Below are positions 16,087 to 26,111 of a stretch of 64,000 bases of DNA, piece by piece. The notes beneath the pieces were generated by a model, which did not search any database, was not told the origin of the DNA, and saw only the letters and a list, made by a program, of their open reading frames with translations. The stretch's first letter is position 1, and each line of letters begins with the position of its first letter. Origin of the DNA: Bradyrhizobium barranii subsp. apii (GTDB lineage Bacteria > Pseudomonadota > Alphaproteobacteria > Rhizobiales > Xanthobacteraceae); assembly GCF_011516635.5 (NCBI RefSeq), contig NZ_CP096255.1:5950501-6014500 (forward strand), written 5' to 3'. The position numbers were made by a program, and so were the translations under genes.

Positions 16087-17802
16087 TTAGGTCTCACTCC
16101 GTGTTTTCGGCAGCTCCGGAAAATCCTCTTCCCGGAATTCGCGACCGCGCAGCGGATCGTTGCGGTCGTCGTCGCGCTCCAGCCGTCGCAGCTGCACGCG
16201 GCGGATCTTGCCCGAGATCGTCTTCGGCAGCTCGGTGACGATTTCAAGGCGGCGGATGCGCTTGAACGGTGCAAGGCGCGTGTGCAGATGCCTGAAGATG
16301 GACAGCGCGGTCTCGGGCGAGCGCTCCGCACCTGATGTCAGCAGCACAAAGGCCTTGGGGATCGCGAGCCGGATCGGGTCCGGGCTCGGCACCACCGCAG
16401 CTTCTGCGACGAGCTCATGCTCGAGCAGCACGCTCTCGAGCTCGAACGGGCTGATGCGATAGTCGGAGGATTTGAACACGTCGTCGGAACGGCCAACGAA
16501 GGTGAGATAGCCATCCTCGTCCGCGAACACGACGTCACCGCTGCGGTAGAGCGTGCCTTCCGCGCCCGAGAGCTTGCCGTCGTCGCCCTGATAACCCTGC
16601 ATCAGGCCGGCCGGACGGTCAGCACCCAGCACCAGGGCCACCTCGCCTTCCTTCGCCGGATGGCCGTCGGCGTCGCTGACCTGTACGCGATAGCCCGGCA
16701 GCGGCCGGCCCATCGAGCCGACCTTGATCTTTTGCCCCGGCGAGTTGCCGGCCAGTGCGGTGGTCTCGGTCTGGCCGTAGCCGTCGCGGATGGTGAGGCC
16801 CCAGGCGGCCTGCACCTGGTCGATCACTTCCGGATTGAGCGGCTCGCCAGCGCCGCAGACCTCGCGCAAGCTCACCTTGAACGACGCAAGGTTCTCCTGG
16901 ATGAACAGCCGCCACACCGTCGGCGGCGCACACAGCGTGGTGACGCCGCAGCGGCCGATGGTGGCAAGCAGCCCCTTGGCATCGAAGCGCGGCTGGTTGA
17001 CCACGAACACGGTCGCGCCTGCATTCCACGGCGCGAAGAAACAGCTCCAGGCGTGCTTGGCCCAGCCGGGTGATGAGATGTTGAGATGGACGTCGCCCGG
17101 CTTCAGCCCGATCCAGTACATCGTGGAGAGATGGCCGACGGGATAGCTGCGCTGGCTATGCAGCACGAGCTTTGGTTTTGCCGTGGTGCCCGAGGTGAAA
17201 TAGAGCAGCATCGGGTCGTCGGCATTGGTCGGACCGTCAGCCGTAAAGCTCTCCGAAGCCTTCGCTGCCTCGTCATAGGCAAGCCAGCCATCGGAAGCCG
17301 CACCGACGACGATGCGGACAACATTCTCGGCACCAAGGCTTGCGAATTTCGCGACCTGGTCTTGCGCTGCCACCACCGCCTTCGCCTTGCCGCGATCGAG
17401 CCGGTCGCGCAGCTCGTCCGCGGTGAGCAGCGTGGTCGCGGGAATCACGACGACGCCGAGCTTCATCACAGCCAGCATCGTCTCCCACAACGGCACCACA
17501 TTGCCGAGCAGCAGCAGGAGATGGTCGCCGCGCTTCAGGCCCTGCGCGCGTAGGAAGTTAGCGACTTGGTTGGAGCGCTGCGAGAGCGCCGCGAAAGACA
17601 GCTTGGTTTGCTTGTCCTGTGCGGCATCGACGATCCAGAGCGCGGGCCGGTCCTTGGCGTCCGCATCCTTCGCGAGCTCGTCGAACCAGTCGAGCGCCCA
17701 ATTGAAGGGAACCGGATCGGGCCAGCGGAAGTCTTTGACCGCTGTCTCGTAATCCGTGCGGTGTTTTAGCAGAAACGCGCGCGCGTCCTGAAATGTCGTC
17801 AT
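16087..17802 (-). CDS. AMP-dependent acyl-CoA synthetase
   Basis: The 571-residue protein belongs to the ANL adenylating superfamily. It has the P-loop LLYFTSGTTAKPK at ~195-207, DGYGQTET at ~335, the hinge region YRSGDVVFADEDGYLTFVGR, and the C-terminal catalytic Lys motif PKTISGKIRR. It activates a carboxylic acid to the CoA thioester through an acyl-AMP. The substrate is probably a short or medium chain acid, given the valine and beta-oxidation genes around it. Its start shares one base with the stop of the upstream dehydrogenase (TAATG). Confidence 0.92.
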   Translation of the reverse strand: MTTFQDARAFLLKHRTDYETAVKDFRWPDPVPFNWALDWFDELAKDADAKDRPALWIVDAAQDKQTKLSFAALSQRSNQVANFLRAQGLKRGDHLLLLLGNVVPLWETMLAVMKLGVVVIPATTLLTADELRDRLDRGKAKAVVAAQDQVAKFASLGAENVVRIVVGAASDGWLAYDEAAKASESFTADGPTNADDPMLLYFTSGTTAKPKLVLHSQRSYPVGHLSTMYWIGLKPGDVHLNISSPGWAKHAWSCFFAPWNAGATVFVVNQPRFDAKGLLATIGRCGVTTLCAPPTVWRLFIQENLASFKVSLREVCGAGEPLNPEVIDQVQAAWGLTIRDGYGQTETTALAGNSPGQKIKVGSMGRPLPGYRVQVSDADGHPAKEGEVALVLGADRPAGLMQGYQGDDGKLSGAEGTLYRSGDVVFADEDGYLTFVGRSDDVFKSSDYRISPFELESVLLEHELVAEAAVVPSPDPIRLAIPKAFVLLTSGAERSPETALSIFRHLHTRLAPFKRIRRLEIVTELPKTISGKIRRVQLRRLERDDDRNDPLRGREFREEDFPELPKTRSET

Positions 17803-18692
17803 TAGGCTTTCCCGGCTAGCCCCCTAACGTGCTTGATAATTCCGGAAAAATCCACCCCGCCCTGCCCGGCGGCATCGAAGGACTGATAGATCTCCTGCGC
17901 ATGCTTGCCGAGCGGCGTGGCCGCGCCCGCGGCCTTTGCGGCGTCCTGCGCCAGCGTCAGATCCTTTACCATCAGCGCCGAGGCAAAGCCCGGCTTGTAA
18001 TCGTTGTTGGCGGGCGAGGTCGGCACCGGGCCCGGCACCGGGCAATAGGTCGTCAGCGACCAGCACTGGCCCGACGAGGTCGAGGCGACGTCGAACAGCG
18101 CCTGATGCGAGAGCCCGAGCTTCTCAGCCAACGCAAAGGCCTCGCTCACCGCGATCATGGAGATGCCGAGGATCATGTTGTTGCAGATCTTGGCCGCCTG
18201 ACCTGCGCCGGCGCCGCCGCAATGCACGATCTTCTTGCCCATCTTCTCCAGCACGGGCTTTGCCGCAGCAAACGCGCCCTCCTCGCCGCCGCACATGAAG
18301 GTGAGCGTCGCGCCCTTGGCACCACCCGTACCGCCGGACACCGGCGCGTCGACCGAGAGCACGCCGTGCTTGGCCGCCAGCGCATGCGCCTGACGCGCGC
18401 TCTCGACGTCGATGGTGGAACTGTCGATGATCAGCGCGCCCTTGGCCATGGCCGGAACAACCTCGCTCCAGACGCCGAGCACGTGCTTGCCAGCCGGCAG
18501 CATGGTGACGACGACATCGGCTCCCTTCACCGCACCCGCAGCGCTGTCGGCAATGCCGGCGCCATCGGCCTTGGCCTGGTTGCGGGAGGCCTCGGCGAGA
18601 TCGAACGCCATCACCTTGTGGCCGGCCTTGACCAAATTGGCCGCCATCGGGCCGCCCATGTTGCCGAGACCGATGAATGCGATCGTGGCCAT
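17802..18692 (-). CDS. mmsB: 3-hydroxyisobutyrate dehydrogenase
   Basis: The 296-residue NAD-dependent beta-hydroxyacid dehydrogenase oxidises 3-hydroxyisobutyrate to methylmalonate semialdehyde in valine breakdown. The N-terminal Rossmann motif is IAFIGLGNMGGPMAANL. The substrate motif is DAPVSGGTGGAKGATL at ~118-133, and the catalytic Lys is in GAGQAAKICNNMI. Its neighbours (hydrolase, acyl-CoA dehydrogenase, mmsA) give the flanking steps of the same pathway, which makes the substrate assignment strong. Confidence 0.93.
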   Translation of the reverse strand: MATIAFIGLGNMGGPMAANLVKAGHKVMAFDLAEASRNQAKADGAGIADSAAGAVKGADVVVTMLPAGKHVLGVWSEVVPAMAKGALIIDSSTIDVESARQAHALAAKHGVLSVDAPVSGGTGGAKGATLTFMCGGEEGAFAAAKPVLEKMGKKIVHCGGAGAGQAAKICNNMILGISMIAVSEAFALAEKLGLSHQALFDVASTSSGQCWSLTTYCPVPGPVPTSPANNDYKPGFASALMVKDLTLAQDAAKAAGAATPLGKHAQEIYQSFDAAGQGGVDFSGIIKHVRGLAGKA

Positions 18693-18722
18693 ATCGATAT
18701 CCTCCGCTAGACGTTTCGTTGA

Positions 18723-19790
18723 TTAGTTGAACTTCAGTTCGTCGGCGCCGATCTCGGCGAAATACGGCGCAATCATCGCCGGCGTCACGTCCTCGATGCG
18801 CGGCGGCGACCAGGTCGGATTGCGGTCCTTGTCGATCACGGCCGCGCGCACGCCTTCGCGGAAATCGTCGCTGCGAAAGACCTCCAGCGCGGCGCGATAT
18901 TCGCGCACCAGGCACTCTTCCAGGCTCGATGCGGTGCGCGCGAGCCGCAGCAGCTTCAACGTCACCACCATGCCGCGCGGCGATTTCTCGTTGAGCGTCT
19001 TCAGCGTCGCCTGCGCGAACTCGGAGCCGTCGCGCTTGAGCGCAGCGACGATGTCCTCCATGCGGTCGAAGCCGAACAACGCGTCGATAACAGGCTCTTT
19101 CGCGCCGACCGGCCCCGCGGTCTCACCGGTCGCAAAGCCGTTGACGAGTTTGCTCACGTCGGCCGCAGTCGCCCCCTGACCAACCTTCGTCAGCGCGCTG
19201 CGCAGCTCCGGCCATTTGGCGGCCGGCACGACAGCATCGGCGAACCTCGCATGGATCGCATCGGGCCCGTTCATGGTCTGGCCGGTCAGGCCGAAATACG
19301 TGCCGATCTCGCCCGGCGAGCGCGACAACAGAAAGGTGCCGCCGACATCAGGGAAGAAGCCGAGCCCGACCTCGGGCATCGCGAGCCTGGTGCGGTCGGT
19401 GACGACGCGGTGGCTGGCGTGGGCGGAGAGCCCGACGCCACCGCCCATCACGATGCCGTCCATGAACGCGATATACGGTTTCGGAAACTTCTTGATCCGG
19501 GCGTTGAGGATGTACTCCTCGCGCCACAGGATCTTGCCGAGGTCACCATTGACCTTCGAGCTTTCCCAGAGCGTGCGGATGTCGCCGCCGGCGCACAGGC
19601 CGCGCTCGCCGGCCCCCTCCAGCAGGACCACGGCGACGGCCGGATCAGCCTCGAAGCGGTCGAGCGCCTTTTCGATGTCGCGAAACATCTCCAGCGTCAC
19701 GGCGTTGATCGCCTTCGGACGGTTGAGCCGGATCACGCCGGCCGCACCCTCGACGCGGGCGACCAGATCGCCCTCCTCCACTGAACTCAT
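18723..19790 (-). CDS. 3-hydroxyisobutyryl-CoA hydrolase (enoyl-CoA hydratase/isomerase family)
   Basis: The 355-residue crotonase-fold protein matches HIBCH-type hydrolases in length. Visible motifs are GLCAGGDIR (oxyanion hole), GIVMGGGVGLSAH, and MPEVGLGFFPDVGG, which holds the catalytic Glu and Asp of the hydrolase. The C-terminal helix region SLEECLVREYR...FREGVRAAVIDKDRNP is typical of the hydrolase, not of plain hydratases. It frees 3-hydroxyisobutyrate from its CoA ester for mmsB. It overlaps the upstream acyl-CoA dehydrogenase by 4 bp (ATGA). Confidence 0.93.
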   Translation of the reverse strand: MSSVEEGDLVARVEGAAGVIRLNRPKAINAVTLEMFRDIEKALDRFEADPAVAVVLLEGAGERGLCAGGDIRTLWESSKVNGDLGKILWREEYILNARIKKFPKPYIAFMDGIVMGGGVGLSAHASHRVVTDRTRLAMPEVGLGFFPDVGGTFLLSRSPGEIGTYFGLTGQTMNGPDAIHARFADAVVPAAKWPELRSALTKVGQGATAADVSKLVNGFATGETAGPVGAKEPVIDALFGFDRMEDIVAALKRDGSEFAQATLKTLNEKSPRGMVVTLKLLRLARTASSLEECLVREYRAALEVFRSDDFREGVRAAVIDKDRNPTWSPPRIEDVTPAMIAPYFAEIGADELKFN

Positions 19791-20932
19791 CGCGCGCCCT
19801 CGATCAATTTGCGCGCCACGATGAGCCGCATGATTTCATTGGTGCCTTCGAGGATCTGGTGCACGCGCAGATCGCGCACGATCTTCTCGATGCCGTATTC
19901 GCTGAGATAGCCGTAGCCGCCATGGAGCTGGAGCGCCTGGTTGGCGACCTCGAAGCCGACATCGGTGCCGAAGCGCTTTGCCATCGCGCAGAGCATGGTG
20001 GCATCGGGGTCCTTGCGGTCGAGCGCGGCCGCTGCGCGCCACAGGAAGGTGCGCGCGGCCTCGAGCTCGATCGCCATGTCGGCGAGCCGGAATTGCAATG
20101 CCTGGAATTCGTCGAGACGTTTTCCAAAAGCCTTGCGCTCCTTCATGTAGGTGCGCGCCTTGTCGAGCGCGGTCTGCGCGCCGCCGAGCGAGCATGCGGT
20201 GATGTTGAGGCGGCCACCGTCAAGGCCGGCCATCGCGATCTTGAAGCCGATGCCCTCCTCGCCCAGCCGGTTCGCGACCGGCACGCGCGCGTTCTCGAAC
20301 ATCACGGCGCGGGTCGGCTGCGCATTCCAGCCCATCTTGCGCTCGTTGGCGCCGTAGGAGACGCCGGGCGTGTTGCCGTCGACCACGAGGGTCGACATGC
20401 CGCCGGGGCCGTCACCGCCAGTTCGGACCATGGCGACAAGAAGATCCGTGCCGCCGGCGCCGGAGATGAACTGCTTCTGGCCGTTGAGGACGTAATGGTC
20501 GCCGTCGCGCGCGGCACGGGTGCGCAGCGCTGCCGCATCGGAGCCGGCGCCCGGCTCGGTCAGGCAGTAGCTCGCGATCAGCTCCATCGAGCAGAGTTTT
20601 GGCAACCATTTGTGGCGCTGGGTGTCGCTGCCGAAGGCATCGATCATCCAGGACGCCATGTTGTGGATGGAGATGAAGGCCGAGGTGGTCGGACAGCCCG
20701 TCGCCAGCGCCTCGAAGATCAGCGCCGCGTCGAACCGCGTCATGGCGGAACCACCGACATCCTCGCGGATGTAGATGCCGCCCATGCCGAGGGTCGCCGC
20801 CTCGCGCATCACGTCGACGGGGAAATGCTTTTCCTCGTCCCAGCGCAACGCGTGCGGCGCGATCTTCTCGGCCGCAAACGCCAACGCCATGTCGCGAACC
20901 GCGACCTGATCCTCGTTCAGAGCGAACTGCAT
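19787..20932 (-). CDS. Acyl-CoA dehydrogenase (probable isobutyryl-CoA dehydrogenase)
   Basis: The 381-residue FAD enzyme has the acyl-CoA dehydrogenase signatures YCLTEPGAGSDAAALRT, GGRLNITACSLGGAQ, and the C-terminal HGGYGYLSEYGIEKIVRD. The catalytic Glu is in HQILEGTNEIMR. Family position and context (valine degradation operon) point to isobutyryl-CoA to methacrylyl-CoA. The next enzyme, a dedicated methacrylyl-CoA hydratase, is not in this operon. The crotonase at 25 kb could supply it. The transfer flavoprotein genes are not in the window. Confidence 0.92.
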   Translation of the reverse strand: MQFALNEDQVAVRDMALAFAAEKIAPHALRWDEEKHFPVDVMREAATLGMGGIYIREDVGGSAMTRFDAALIFEALATGCPTTSAFISIHNMASWMIDAFGSDTQRHKWLPKLCSMELIASYCLTEPGAGSDAAALRTRAARDGDHYVLNGQKQFISGAGGTDLLVAMVRTGGDGPGGMSTLVVDGNTPGVSYGANERKMGWNAQPTRAVMFENARVPVANRLGEEGIGFKIAMAGLDGGRLNITACSLGGAQTALDKARTYMKERKAFGKRLDEFQALQFRLADMAIELEAARTFLWRAAAALDRKDPDATMLCAMAKRFGTDVGFEVANQALQLHGGYGYLSEYGIEKIVRDLRVHQILEGTNEIMRLIVARKLIEGAR

Positions 20933-20954
20933 GCTGGGCTGCTCATTTTTCTCT

Positions 20955-21040
20955 CGTCATTGCGAGCGAAGCGAAGCAATCCAGACTGTCTCCGCGGAAA
21001 GATGCTGGATTGCTTCGTCGCTACGCTCCTCGCAATGACG
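20955..21040. repeat. Bradyrhizobium-type palindromic repeat (~86 bp)
   Basis: The left arm begins CGTCATTGCGAGCGAAGCGA and continues into AGCAATCCAGA. The right arm (TGGATTGCTTCGTCGCTACG, then CTCCTCGCAATGACG) is its inverted copy. It lies between mmsA and the acyl-CoA dehydrogenase. A degenerate relative is at 48.8 kb. Confidence 0.9.
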
Positions 21041-21051
21041 GCCGAGGGAGT

Positions 21052-22548
<1,497 letters not shown>

Positions 22549-22580
22549 GGAATGATCTCCTGAGGTCGAGCGTGAACGCT

Positions 22581-22615
22581 TTGACAAATCCTATCGACCT
22601 GCATTTTATAGGATT
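22581..22615 (+). promoter_or_regulatory. Inverted-repeat operator and promoter between mmsA and lysR
   Basis: AATCCTAT at 22587-22594 and ATAGGATT at 22608-22615 form a perfect 8-bp inverted repeat with a 13-bp spacer. A TTGACA box at 22581-22586 with TTTTAT 17 bp further on overlaps it, giving a plausible lysR promoter. The layout fits an autoregulating LysR site that also serves mmsA. The sequence is seen directly; binding is inferred. Confidence 0.5.
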
Positions 22616-22649
22616 CAAGTCTGAGATAATGCACCATAGATGTGCGAAA

Positions 22650-23558
22650 ATGCTGGATCAAGGTAGCATCGACTGGGACGACTTCCGCTTCGTGCTGGCC
22701 ATCGTGCGGGGCGGCTCGGTTTCGGCTGCGGCTAAACAGCTCGGAGTGGACCACGCCACCGTGATCCGCCGCGTCGACCGGCTGGAGAGACACCTCTCGG
22801 CGAAGCTGTTTGACCGGCGCAAGACCGGCTATCTCCTCACCGAGGCCGGCCAGCGCGTCGCCGACAGCGCGGAAGCCATGGAATCGACCATCGTCGCCAA
22901 CCAGGAGCAGGTCGGCGGCTCGGTGGCGCGGCTGACTGGCACGGTGCGGATCGGCGCGCCCGACGGGTTCGGCACCGCCTTCCTGGCGCCGCGGCTGGCG
23001 CCGTTCGCCGACCGCTATCCCGACCTCGATCTGCAACTTGTGGCCACCGCGCGGCTGTTCAGTCTCTCCAAGCGCGAAGCGGATATCGCGATCAGCCTGA
23101 CCATGCCGAAGGAAGGCCGCATCGTCGGCCGCAAGCTCCTGGACTACCGCCTCGGGCTTTATGCGGCGCCGGCCTATCTCGACCGCTTCCCGAAGATCAC
23201 CTCGCGGCAGGACCTGCCGCAGCATCGCTTCGTCGGCTATATCGAGGAGCTCCTGTTCACGCCCGAGCTCGATTACCTCCCGCAGGTATCGCCGCGGATT
23301 TCGGCGCGCTTCCGCAGCGCCAATCTGATCGCGCAGCTCAATTCGACGCTCGCGGGCTTCGGCATCGCCGTGCTCCCGCATTTCATGGCGAGTGATTATC
23401 CGCAGCTGGTGGCCGTGCTGCCGGAGGAGATATCGATCACGCGGACGTTCTGGATGCTGATGCACGCGGACAGCAAGGATCTCGCACGGATACGCGCGGT
23501 AGCCGATTACATCGGCGAGATCGTGGAGCGCGAGCGGGCGTTGTTTGCGGGAAGGTAA
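22650..23558 (+). CDS. LysR family transcriptional regulator (probable valine-catabolism regulator)
   Basis: The 302-residue protein has an N-terminal HTH (WDDFRFVLAIVRGGSVSAAA, then VDHATVIRRVDRLE) and a LysR effector domain. The HTH most resembles the GcvA/AmpR-like subset with a short N-terminus. The ATG at 22650 gives the usual start five residues before the first helix; an in-frame ATG at 22629 is an alternative. Divergent placement from mmsA suggests it controls the catabolic block, perhaps in response to a branched-chain intermediate. Confidence 0.88.
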   Translation: MLDQGSIDWDDFRFVLAIVRGGSVSAAAKQLGVDHATVIRRVDRLERHLSAKLFDRRKTGYLLTEAGQRVADSAEAMESTIVANQEQVGGSVARLTGTVRIGAPDGFGTAFLAPRLAPFADRYPDLDLQLVATARLFSLSKREADIAISLTMPKEGRIVGRKLLDYRLGLYAAPAYLDRFPKITSRQDLPQHRFVGYIEELLFTPELDYLPQVSPRISARFRSANLIAQLNSTLAGFGIAVLPHFMASDYPQLVAVLPEEISITRTFWMLMHADSKDLARIRAVADYIGEIVERERALFAGR

Positions 23559-23568
23559 CGACGGTCTC

Positions 23569-23661
23569 GTAGGGTGGGCAAAGCGAAAGCGTGCCCACCA
23601 TGTCTCTTGCAGGCGTGGAGAGATGGTGGGCACGGCGCTGGAGCGCCTTTGCCCACCCTAC
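23569..23661. repeat. Palindromic repeat with GTAGGGTGGGCA ends (~93 bp)
   Basis: GTAGGGTGGGCAAAGCG at the left is inverted as CGCCTTTGCCCACCCTAC at the right, with a second nested pair (GTGCCCACCAT and ATGGTGGGCAC). This is another common Bradyrhizobium intergenic palindrome. It sits between the LysR and TetR genes and may act as a shared 3' stem. Confidence 0.88.
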
Positions 23662-23667
23662 CGCAGC

Positions 23668-24288
23668 TCAGTTCTGCTTCGCCTTCTTCGCCGCAGCCAT
23701 CTTCGGCTCGCGCTTCGCGCCATCGAGCGCGCTGTCCTTGCCCGCCTTCAGCACCTCGTCCGACAGTTCGCTCGATCCTGCGATGCGCGCCAGCAGCATG
23801 GTGCCGGCCATCGTGGCCAGCGTCGCGATCGCCTGCTTGCGCGCGGCCTTGCGCGGCAGGTTGGGGATGAAATCGGTCATCATCTCGACCATCTCGTCGA
23901 GCTTTCCGGCAAAGGCCTTGCGCGTCTTCGGGCTCTCGCGGGCGATCTCGGCGCCGAGCGCGGGAATCGAGCAGCCGTGGCCGGGATTATCCCGATGCAG
24001 CGCCGAAAGATAGGTCTCGACGATCTGGGTCAGTTGCTTTTCGGGCGCGACCTGATCGGACTGCTTGCGCCAGTGCTCCATCGAGCGGTCCATGGCGTAG
24101 GCAAAGGCCTCGATCACCAGCGCCTCGCGCGAGTCGAAATGCGCGTAGAAGCCGCCATGGGTCAGGCCCGCCTCCTTCATGAGGTCGGCGACGCCGATGC
24201 CGTGGGCGCCTTTTTCCCGCAGCCGCACGGAGGCCTTCTTCACGATTCGGTCGTGGGTTTCCTGCTTGTGTTCCCGGGAATAGCGCAT
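23668..24288 (-). CDS. TetR/AcrR family transcriptional regulator
   Basis: The 206-residue protein has an N-terminal TetR HTH: RIVKKASVRLREKGAHGIGV and then LMKEAGLTHGGFYAHFDSRE. The C-terminal ligand domain carries GCSIPALGAEIAR, which is frequent in the NemR-like group. The tail is Lys/Ala-rich (REPKMAAAKKAKQN). No obvious target adjoins it; the thioesterase gene next upstream is on the same strand. Confidence 0.9.
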   Translation of the reverse strand: MRYSREHKQETHDRIVKKASVRLREKGAHGIGVADLMKEAGLTHGGFYAHFDSREALVIEAFAYAMDRSMEHWRKQSDQVAPEKQLTQIVETYLSALHRDNPGHGCSIPALGAEIARESPKTRKAFAGKLDEMVEMMTDFIPNLPRKAARKQAIATLATMAGTMLLARIAGSSELSDEVLKAGKDSALDGAKREPKMAAAKKAKQN

Positions 24289-24357
24289 GCGGGTCTCATT
24301 GAATGTCGGAGATCATCTCATAACACAGAAACGGACCAGGCGGTGCATTAATTCATG

Positions 24358-24888
24358 TTAAGTTGTCGCGCCGATCATGGAAAAGGTTGCAGTTGCATGG
24401 ACTGCGAGCGCGCCCTTGCCGTCGCGCACGAAACCTTCCGTGTAGCTGGTCTGGCGTCCCAGCTTGATGATCTTGCCTTCGGCCGAGATCAGCCCGGAAC
24501 GGACCGACAGCGGGCGCAGGAAGGTCATTTTCAGGTCGAGCGTCACGGACGATTGCCCGGGCTCCAGCCGCGTCGAGAGGGCGCAGCCCATGGCGGTATC
24601 GATCAGCGCCGCGGCGGTCGCGCCGTGCAGGAGGCCGATGGTATTTTCGAGATCCTCACGCGGCTCCAGTTCCATCACGATCCGGCCCGGCTCGACCACG
24701 GCCATGGTGAAACCGATCAATTTTGCGAAGGGCGGCGGCGGCAACCGGCCGTCGCGGATTCCCAGCATCGCGTCCATGCCTGAAAGCCCCATCGCTGCTT
24801 TTGCAACCGGCGCAGGCACCTGCCAGTCCACCACGCGCTCACGCCGCTGCGCGGGCGAAAACAGGTCGAGTTGATCGTTACAGGTCAT
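24358..24888 (-). CDS. PaaI family hotdog thioesterase
   Basis: The 176-residue protein has the PaaI-type hotdog pattern. MELEPREDLENTIGLLHGATAAALIDTAMG contains the HGA turn and the catalytic-helix Asp (shown here in part), followed by SVTLDLKMTFLRPL and GKIIKLGRQTSYTEGFV. It likely hydrolyses aryl- or acyl-CoA thioesters. The ATG at 24888, preceded by AGGG, is chosen over a frame extending to 25098 that overlaps the divergent crotonase gene. A TetR gene follows on the same strand. Confidence 0.85.
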   Translation of the reverse strand: MTCNDQLDLFSPAQRRERVVDWQVPAPVAKAAMGLSGMDAMLGIRDGRLPPPPFAKLIGFTMAVVEPGRIVMELEPREDLENTIGLLHGATAAALIDTAMGCALSTRLEPGQSSVTLDLKMTFLRPLSVRSGLISAEGKIIKLGRQTSYTEGFVRDGKGALAVHATATFSMIGATT

Positions 24889-25041
24889 GGCGCCCTCTTT
24901 GTATGATGTCTGTAATACTATGTCACGAACTTCGCCATGGCAACTCCGTCCCCCACCCGCTTGACAAGCAGGGCGTTTCGGCACCGAAGTGATCCCGACC
25001 CGCGCGCCTCGCGCATGTCCACGAAACTCCGAGATGCCCCG

Positions 25042-25812
25042 ATGGAAATGCTCAACAATCACTGCGGCGTGACGCGCGATGCGCGCGGCGTCGTTCATGT
25101 CGCGATCTGCAACGCCGGCTCGCTGAACATTCTGGGCTCGCCCGTCACCGATGCCGTGCGCGAAGGCCTGCAGACCCTCGCGACTGACCGCAGCATCCGC
25201 GTGGTGGTGCTGCGCGGCCAGAGCGAGAAGAGCATGATCGGCGGCGCCGACATCAAGGAGATGGCCAAGCTCGACCAGAGGTCAGCCGAAGCCTTCATCA
25301 GCCGCCTGCGCGATCTCTGCGAGGCCGTGCGCCAATTCCCCGCCCCCGTGATTGCGCGGATGCCGGGCTGGTGCCTCGGCGGCGGCCTCGAAGTCGCCGC
25401 CGCCTGCGATTTCCGGATCGCCGCGCATGATGCGCATTTCGGCATGCCGGAGGTCCGCGTCGGCATCCCCTCGGTGATCCACGCCGCCCTGCTGCCGCGC
25501 CTGATCGGCTGGGCCCGCGCCCGCTGGCTGGTGATGACCGCGGAGAACATCGACGCGCCGACGGCGCTGGCGTGGGGCCTGGTGGACAAGGTCGCCCCCG
25601 AGGGCGGGCTGGATACTGAAGTCGAGCATCTCGTCAACGCGCTGCTCGAATGCGGCCCCGAGGCACTGCGCTCGCAGAAGGCCCTGCTGCGGCAGTGGGA
25701 GGAACTGCCGCTGACGGAGTCGGTAAATCTCAGCGTCAAGGTGTTCGGCGAGTCGTTCCTGACGGACGAGCCGACGCGGCTGATGCATGCGTTCGTGAAC
25801 AGGAAGCGGTAG
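25042..25812 (+). CDS. Enoyl-CoA hydratase/isomerase family protein
   Basis: The 256-residue crotonase-fold protein has an oxyanion-hole motif SMIGGADIKEM. LGGGLEVAAACDFRIA carries the first catalytic Glu, and FGMPEVRVGIPSVIHAALLP carries the second Glu position. Replacement of the usual GGTQRL by SVIHAALLP sets it apart from standard fatty-acid hydratases. The ATG at 25042 gives the common length; 25015 is an alternative start. It could supply methacrylyl-CoA hydration for the valine block, but this is only inference. Confidence 0.85.
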   Translation: MEMLNNHCGVTRDARGVVHVAICNAGSLNILGSPVTDAVREGLQTLATDRSIRVVVLRGQSEKSMIGGADIKEMAKLDQRSAEAFISRLRDLCEAVRQFPAPVIARMPGWCLGGGLEVAAACDFRIAAHDAHFGMPEVRVGIPSVIHAALLPRLIGWARARWLVMTAENIDAPTALAWGLVDKVAPEGGLDTEVEHLVNALLECGPEALRSQKALLRQWEELPLTESVNLSVKVFGESFLTDEPTRLMHAFVNRKR

Positions 25813-25831
25813 ACTGCCTCCACACTGACGG

Positions 25832-25936
25832 TGTCATGCCCCGGCTTGACCGGGCCATCCAGTACGCCGCGGCTGATCGGTTCGATCACCACCGCCTCTG
25901 GAATACTAGATCGCTCGATCAAGTCGGGCGATGACA
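25832..25936. repeat. Palindromic repeat starting TGTCATGCCCCGGCTTGA (~105 bp)
   Basis: TGTCATGCCCCGGCTTGACC at the left is imperfectly inverted as GATCAAGTCGGGCGATGACA at the right. CCAG and CTGG mark inner arm positions. It fills most of the 300-bp space between the crotonase and thiolase genes. The remaining ~170 bp up to the thiolase start hold no gene that I can support. Confidence 0.75.
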
Positions 25937-26111
25937 GTGCCGTGCGGAGCGACTGCCACGCCAAAGTCCGCGACAGTCACGTCACCTCCTCCAATCGAAC
26001 GACCAAATCTCATCCGACCCACGACAATTTCTCATGCCGGTCGCGGTTGCATTTTTTGCGCCGCATCATATGATGATCATAATCTTTTCCGTCATCGCTG
26101 GGAGTTTCATC

